A DNA stretch of 6,927 nucleotides from NCBI GenBank assembly GCA_030604165.1, contig JAUVWK010000150.1:1-6927 (forward strand). The letters run 5' to 3'. The DNA is from Alphaproteobacteria bacterium. GTDB lineage: Bacteria > Pseudomonadota > Alphaproteobacteria > UBA828. The notes under the pieces are model-generated. The model did not search any database, was not told where the DNA came from, and worked only from the letters and a program-made list of their open reading frames with translations. Of this stretch, positions 5,438-6,927 are shown piece by piece. A program made the translations under genes and the position numbers. Position 1 is the first letter of the stretch. Each line of letters opens with the position of its first letter.

Positions 5438-6501
5438 CCGGGCTGACCCATGCCGGGGGGCGCCTCGGCCTCCGGGTCCAGGGGCCAACGCGCGCGCGGG
5501 CTCGCGTCCAGCCCATCGCTCAAGCCGCGTTGCAGGCGCTCGATCCCGGCCCAGGCGATCATCGCCGCGTTGTCGGTGCAAAGCGCGGCCGGCGGCACGA
5601 CGAGGCGCAAGCCGCCCGCCTCGGCGAGGGGCTGCAGCCGCGCGCGCAGCGCGGCGTTGGCGGCCACCCCGCCGGCGACCACCAGCGTGTCGCCGCGCGG
5701 CTGGCGGGCGCGAAACAGTTGAATAGCGTTTCTCGTGCGGTCGAGCAGCACGTCGATAACGGCGCCCTGAAAGGCGGCTGCGAGGTCGGCCCGCTCGCCG
5801 GCGGTAAGCACGCCGCCCTTCGCTTGCTCACGGGCCCGCACGAGATGCAGCAAGGCGGTCTTCAGGCCGGAGAACGAAAAATCGCAGCCCGCGCGGCCTT
5901 TGAGCGGGCGCGGTAGCTGGAAGCGGTCCGCGCGGCCGTCCCGCGCCGCCTGCTCGATCGCCGGGCCGCCCGGATAGCCGAGCCCCAACACCTTGGCTGC
6001 CTTGTCGAAGGCTTCGCCGACGGCGTCGTCGATGGTGGTGCCGAGGCGGCGATAGCGCGCCACCTCCTCGACGATGAGCAGCTGGCAATGTCCGCCCGAG
6101 ACCAGCAGCAAGAGATAGGGAAATTCGACCCTTTCGACGAGGCGCACGCTGAGCGCATGGCCCTCGAGATGGTTCAGCGCGACCAGGGGCAGGCTATGCA
6201 CGGCGGCGATGGCCTTGCCGGTCATGAGCCCCACCATCACCGCGCCGATCAGGCCCGGTCCGGCGGTCGCGGCCACGCCGTCGAGGGCCGCGAAGTCGAG
6301 CCCGGCCTGGTCCATGGCCCGGGCGATCAGGCCATCGAGATGGTCGATATGGGCGCGCGCGGCAATCTCGGGCACGACGCCGCCATAGGGCGCGTGCTCG
6401 TCGAGCTGCGACAACACCAGGTCGGCGCGCACCTCGCGGCCGTCGGTGACCACGGCGGCGGCGGTCTCGTCGCAGCTGGTTTCGATACCGAGGACGATCA
6501 T
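5416..6501 (-). CDS. tsaD: tRNA N6-adenosine threonylcarbamoyltransferase TsaD
   Basis: TsaD, with TsaB and TsaE, transfers the threonylcarbamoyl group from TC-AMP to A37 of ANN-decoding tRNAs (t6A). It is nearly universal and usually essential. The 361-residue product has MIVLGIETSCDETAAA at the N-terminus, YGGVVPEIAARAH (39-51), the metal ligands His111 and His115 in NHLEGH, LLVSGGHCQLL (SGGH at 135-138), the DDAVGEAFDKAAKVLGLGYPGG motif, FSFSGLKTALLH, and CTDNAAMIAWAG, which carries the third metal ligand Asp. All expected motifs are present without interruption. The start ATG 6499-6501 was chosen because the family begins MIVLGIETS. An upstream in-frame ATG at 6541-6543 would add 14 unrelated residues. 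Both ATGs are preceded by the same weak CAGCGGAA, so the ribosome site does not decide. The gene is divergent from hemC. Confidence 0.96.
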   Translation of the reverse strand: MIVLGIETSCDETAAAVVTDGREVRADLVLSQLDEHAPYGGVVPEIAARAHIDHLDGLIARAMDQAGLDFAALDGVAATAGPGLIGAVMVGLMTGKAIAAVHSLPLVALNHLEGHALSVRLVERVEFPYLLLLVSGGHCQLLIVEEVARYRRLGTTIDDAVGEAFDKAAKVLGLGYPGGPAIEQAARDGRADRFQLPRPLKGRAGCDFSFSGLKTALLHLVRAREQAKGGVLTAGERADLAAAFQGAVIDVLLDRTRNAIQLFRARQPRGDTLVVAGGVAANAALRARLQPLAEAGGLRLVVPPAALCTDNAAMIAWAGIERLQRGLSDGLDASPRARWPLDPEAEAPPGMGQPGRLGPKA

Positions 6502-6642
6502 GATATTCCGCTGCTGTTGGTCGCGCGGCGGACTGTAGGGCATTTTCCGCTGGCGTGGTATCGCGCCGCCCCCATAAAGCCTCGCATCGGGCGCGGCGCG
6601 CGTGTATGAAGTGCGCCATGCTGGCAGCGCGGCAGGCGGCCC
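6502..6642. promoter_or_regulatory. Divergent tsaD/hemC intergenic region
   Basis: These 141 bases separate the two divergent starts and must carry both promoters. Several TA-rich hexamers are visible (TATGAA at 6605-6610 towards hemC; TACAGT on the minus strand towards tsaD), but none has a good -35 at 16-18 bases. No specific promoter or operator is called. Confidence 0.4.
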
Positions 6643-6927
6643 ATGTCGTTTAGGAGTCCGGTTCGGATCGGAACGCGCGGCAGCCCGCTAGCGCGCGCGC
6701 AGGCCGAGGAAGTGCGCGCGCGCCTTATCGGCGCCCATCCCGCGTTGGCCGAGGCCGACGCGATACAGATCGCCATCATCAAGACCACGGGCGACAAGCG
6801 ACTCGATCTCAAATTGGCCGACATCGGCGGCAAGGGCCTGTTCACCAAGGAAATCGAAGAGGCCTTGCTCGCCAAGCGCATCGACATCGCCGTGCATTCG
6901 ATGAAGGACGTGCCCACTTGGCTGCCG
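6643..6927 (+). CDS. hemC: Porphobilinogen deaminase (hydroxymethylbilane synthase), N-terminal part
   Basis: HemC condenses four porphobilinogens into hydroxymethylbilane, an early step of haem and other tetrapyrrole synthesis in the cytoplasm. The first 95 residues are visible before the window ends, about a third of the protein. Conserved pieces are VRIGTRGSPLA (7-17, with the substrate-binding Arg12 and Ser14), IIKTTGDK (45-52), DIGGKGLFTKEIEEALL (60-76) and AVHSMKDVP (83-91). Asp89 and Lys88 of the last piece correspond to the catalytic Asp and its neighbour in the family. The ATG at 6643-6645 gives a short MSFRSP leader before the conserved strand; TGA at 6607-6609 closes the frame upstream. 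The preceding ribosome site is poor (GGCAGG-like). A back-to-back hemC and tsaD arrangement is common in alphaproteobacteria and supports that placement. Confidence 0.94.
   Translation, partial: MSFRSPVRIGTRGSPLARAQAEEVRARLIGAHPALAEADAIQIAIIKTTGDKRLDLKLADIGGKGLFTKEIEEALLAKRIDIAVHSMKDVPTWLP

Noticed and set aside
4311..5516. Minus-strand 401-residue open frame opposite the epimerase gene
   Set aside because: It is a GC-rich shadow of a recognisable Rossmann-fold gene, and its composition (RGRxRRR, many His/Gly) shows no domain.
6502..6543. 14-residue N-terminal extension of TsaD
   Set aside because: The family begins at MIVLGIETS. The extension is unconserved-looking and has no better ribosome site.

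Overview
This window is GC-rich, tightly packed chromosomal DNA. Its gene content and protein style point to an alphaproteobacterium, probably Rhodospirillales-like. That placement is inferred from the hemC/tsaD/gpsA/EVE neighbourhood and the flavour of the proteins, not from a search. Eight protein genes are visible. No RNA gene, mobile element, repeat array or CRISPR was seen, and there is no gene-free stretch longer than about 160 bases.

Layout. Positions 1-276 (+) hold the end of a SPOR-domain envelope protein. Converging on it is a minus-strand series: acs (acetyl-CoA synthetase, 311-2251), a small Rieske [2Fe-2S] protein (2355-2702), an EVE-domain protein (2707-3120) and gpsA (glycerol-3-phosphate dehydrogenase, 3231-4241). 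A plus-strand NAD-binding epimerase-like gene follows (4398-5396). Then come tsaD (tRNA t6A synthesis, minus strand, 5416-6501) and the divergent start of hemC (porphobilinogen deaminase, 6643 to the window end). These are mostly housekeeping functions: acetate activation, phospholipid precursor supply, tRNA modification and haem synthesis. Apart from the close EVE/Rieske pair there is no obvious shared pathway.

Main anomaly. Two highly conserved housekeeping genes, acs and gpsA, are each interrupted once by an in-frame TAG (527-529 and 3990-3992, both read on the minus strand). In both genes the frame continues without a shift into the exact rest of the family. The joined lengths (646 and 336 aa) are normal, and no other damage is visible. 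In gpsA the TAG sits where related proteins, as recalled, usually carry Gln (VPA-Q-YLR). In acs it sits at a variable position that tolerates Gln, Lys or Arg. All seven visible gene ends use TGA (six) or TAA (one), and none uses TAG. The pattern fits TAG being read as an amino acid, most simply Gln through CAG-to-TAG changes. Natural amber suppression, two recent nonsense mutations, or sequencing/assembly errors remain possible. The window alone cannot decide. The release factor 1 gene, a tRNA with a CUA anticodon, and TAG use across the rest of the genome would.
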